Assembly (NCBI RefSeq): GCF_900406815.1
Contig: NZ_OVCN01000009.1
Coordinates: 62,001 to 126,000 of the forward strand
Direction: 5' to 3'
Length of the DNA: 64,000 nt
Source of the DNA: Acinetobacter haemolyticus
GTDB lineage: Bacteria > Pseudomonadota > Gammaproteobacteria > Pseudomonadales > Moraxellaceae
Positions 63,874 through 64,000 of the stretch are shown here, piece after piece (the stretch's first letter is position 1; every line of letters starts with the position of its first letter). The notes beneath the pieces were generated by a model, which had not been told where the DNA came from, did no database searches, and worked only from the letters and a program-made list of their open reading frames with translations. The position numbers and the translations under genes were made by a program.

Positions 63874-64000
63874 TCCAGCTCTCCAAAAAAAATTTGCATC
63901 CATGAAAATTATTATTTCTACGCGGTTTTATTCTATGCGAATCTGTCCTTGATTCAATAGTATTTCTTGACCAATGGTAAAATCTATTCGAATAAAATAA

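Overview
The window reads as a chromosomal segment of a gammaproteobacterium of the Moraxellaceae, most likely the genus Acinetobacter. The reasons are the A+T-rich composition, the gene order (parAB, exbBD-msbA-lpxK-kdsB-holB; rpsA-ihfB-lapA-pyrF; cydPABX) and the character of the proteins. The species cannot be fixed from this sequence. There are no rRNA or tRNA genes, transposases, prophage genes or CRISPR arrays. Most of it is ordinary housekeeping DNA.

Layout. 1-7 kb: the end of parA, parB, an ExbB/ExbD pair, and an envelope operon for lipid A export and LPS precursors (msbA, lpxK, kdsB) running into holB. 7-9.5 kb: a small secreted protein, a PilZ protein, TatD and a TetR regulator. 9.5-12.5 kb: the type II secretion minor pseudopilin genes gspH, gspI, gspJ, gspK. 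12.5-16.7 kb: a QueD-like enzyme, ung, an enoyl-CoA hydratase/HIBCH-like gene, tadA, an SRPBCC protein and cmk. 16.8-20 kb: rpsA, ihfB, lapA, pyrF. 20-25 kb: a LysO-type exporter, a Baeyer-Villiger-type monooxygenase with a divergent AraC regulator, and zapE. 25-35.8 kb: malate synthase G, a 2OG-Fe(II) oxygenase, an SRAP protein, MarR, a hydrolase, small membrane proteins, brnQ, map and LysR. 35.8-44 kb: grxD, argD, a CBS protein, several small hypotheticals, ftsY, a nitroreductase, DUF2057 and GNAT proteins. 44-47.4 kb: a complete bd oxidase operon cydP-cydA-cydB-cydX-ybgE on the minus strand. 48-64 kb: YqiJ-like and Rieske proteins, a PfkB kinase, an M16C protease, pldA, a C39-like protein, the K+ uptake pair ktrBA, ilvA, rpiA, a YgjP-like protease, a CDP-alcohol phosphatidyltransferase, a lipoprotein alkaline phosphatase with a Pho box, and an unknown lipoprotein.

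The most unusual structure is in gspH, gspI and gspJ. Their prepilin leaders are 31, 65 and 61 residues long instead of the usual 6-10. The extra codons form a shared in-frame repeat made of short back-to-back palindromes that ends exactly at the prepilin cleavage codons. The gspI and gspJ copies differ in sequence but keep their stems through paired changes. gspK, next in the operon, has a normal 9-residue leader. Second is a set of five interrupted palindromes (CCnAnTA-AAA-TAnTnGG) in the 519-base A+T-rich region upstream of the cyd operon. Other sites worth attention are a possible small RNA or attenuator in front of map, a terminator hairpin abutting the lysO start codon, a 22-base operator-like repeat before malate synthase, and a 105-base element with 15-base inverted ends next to brnQ.

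Where a ribosome binding site or family alignment argued against the longest reading frame, the start was moved and the reason is given in the entry.
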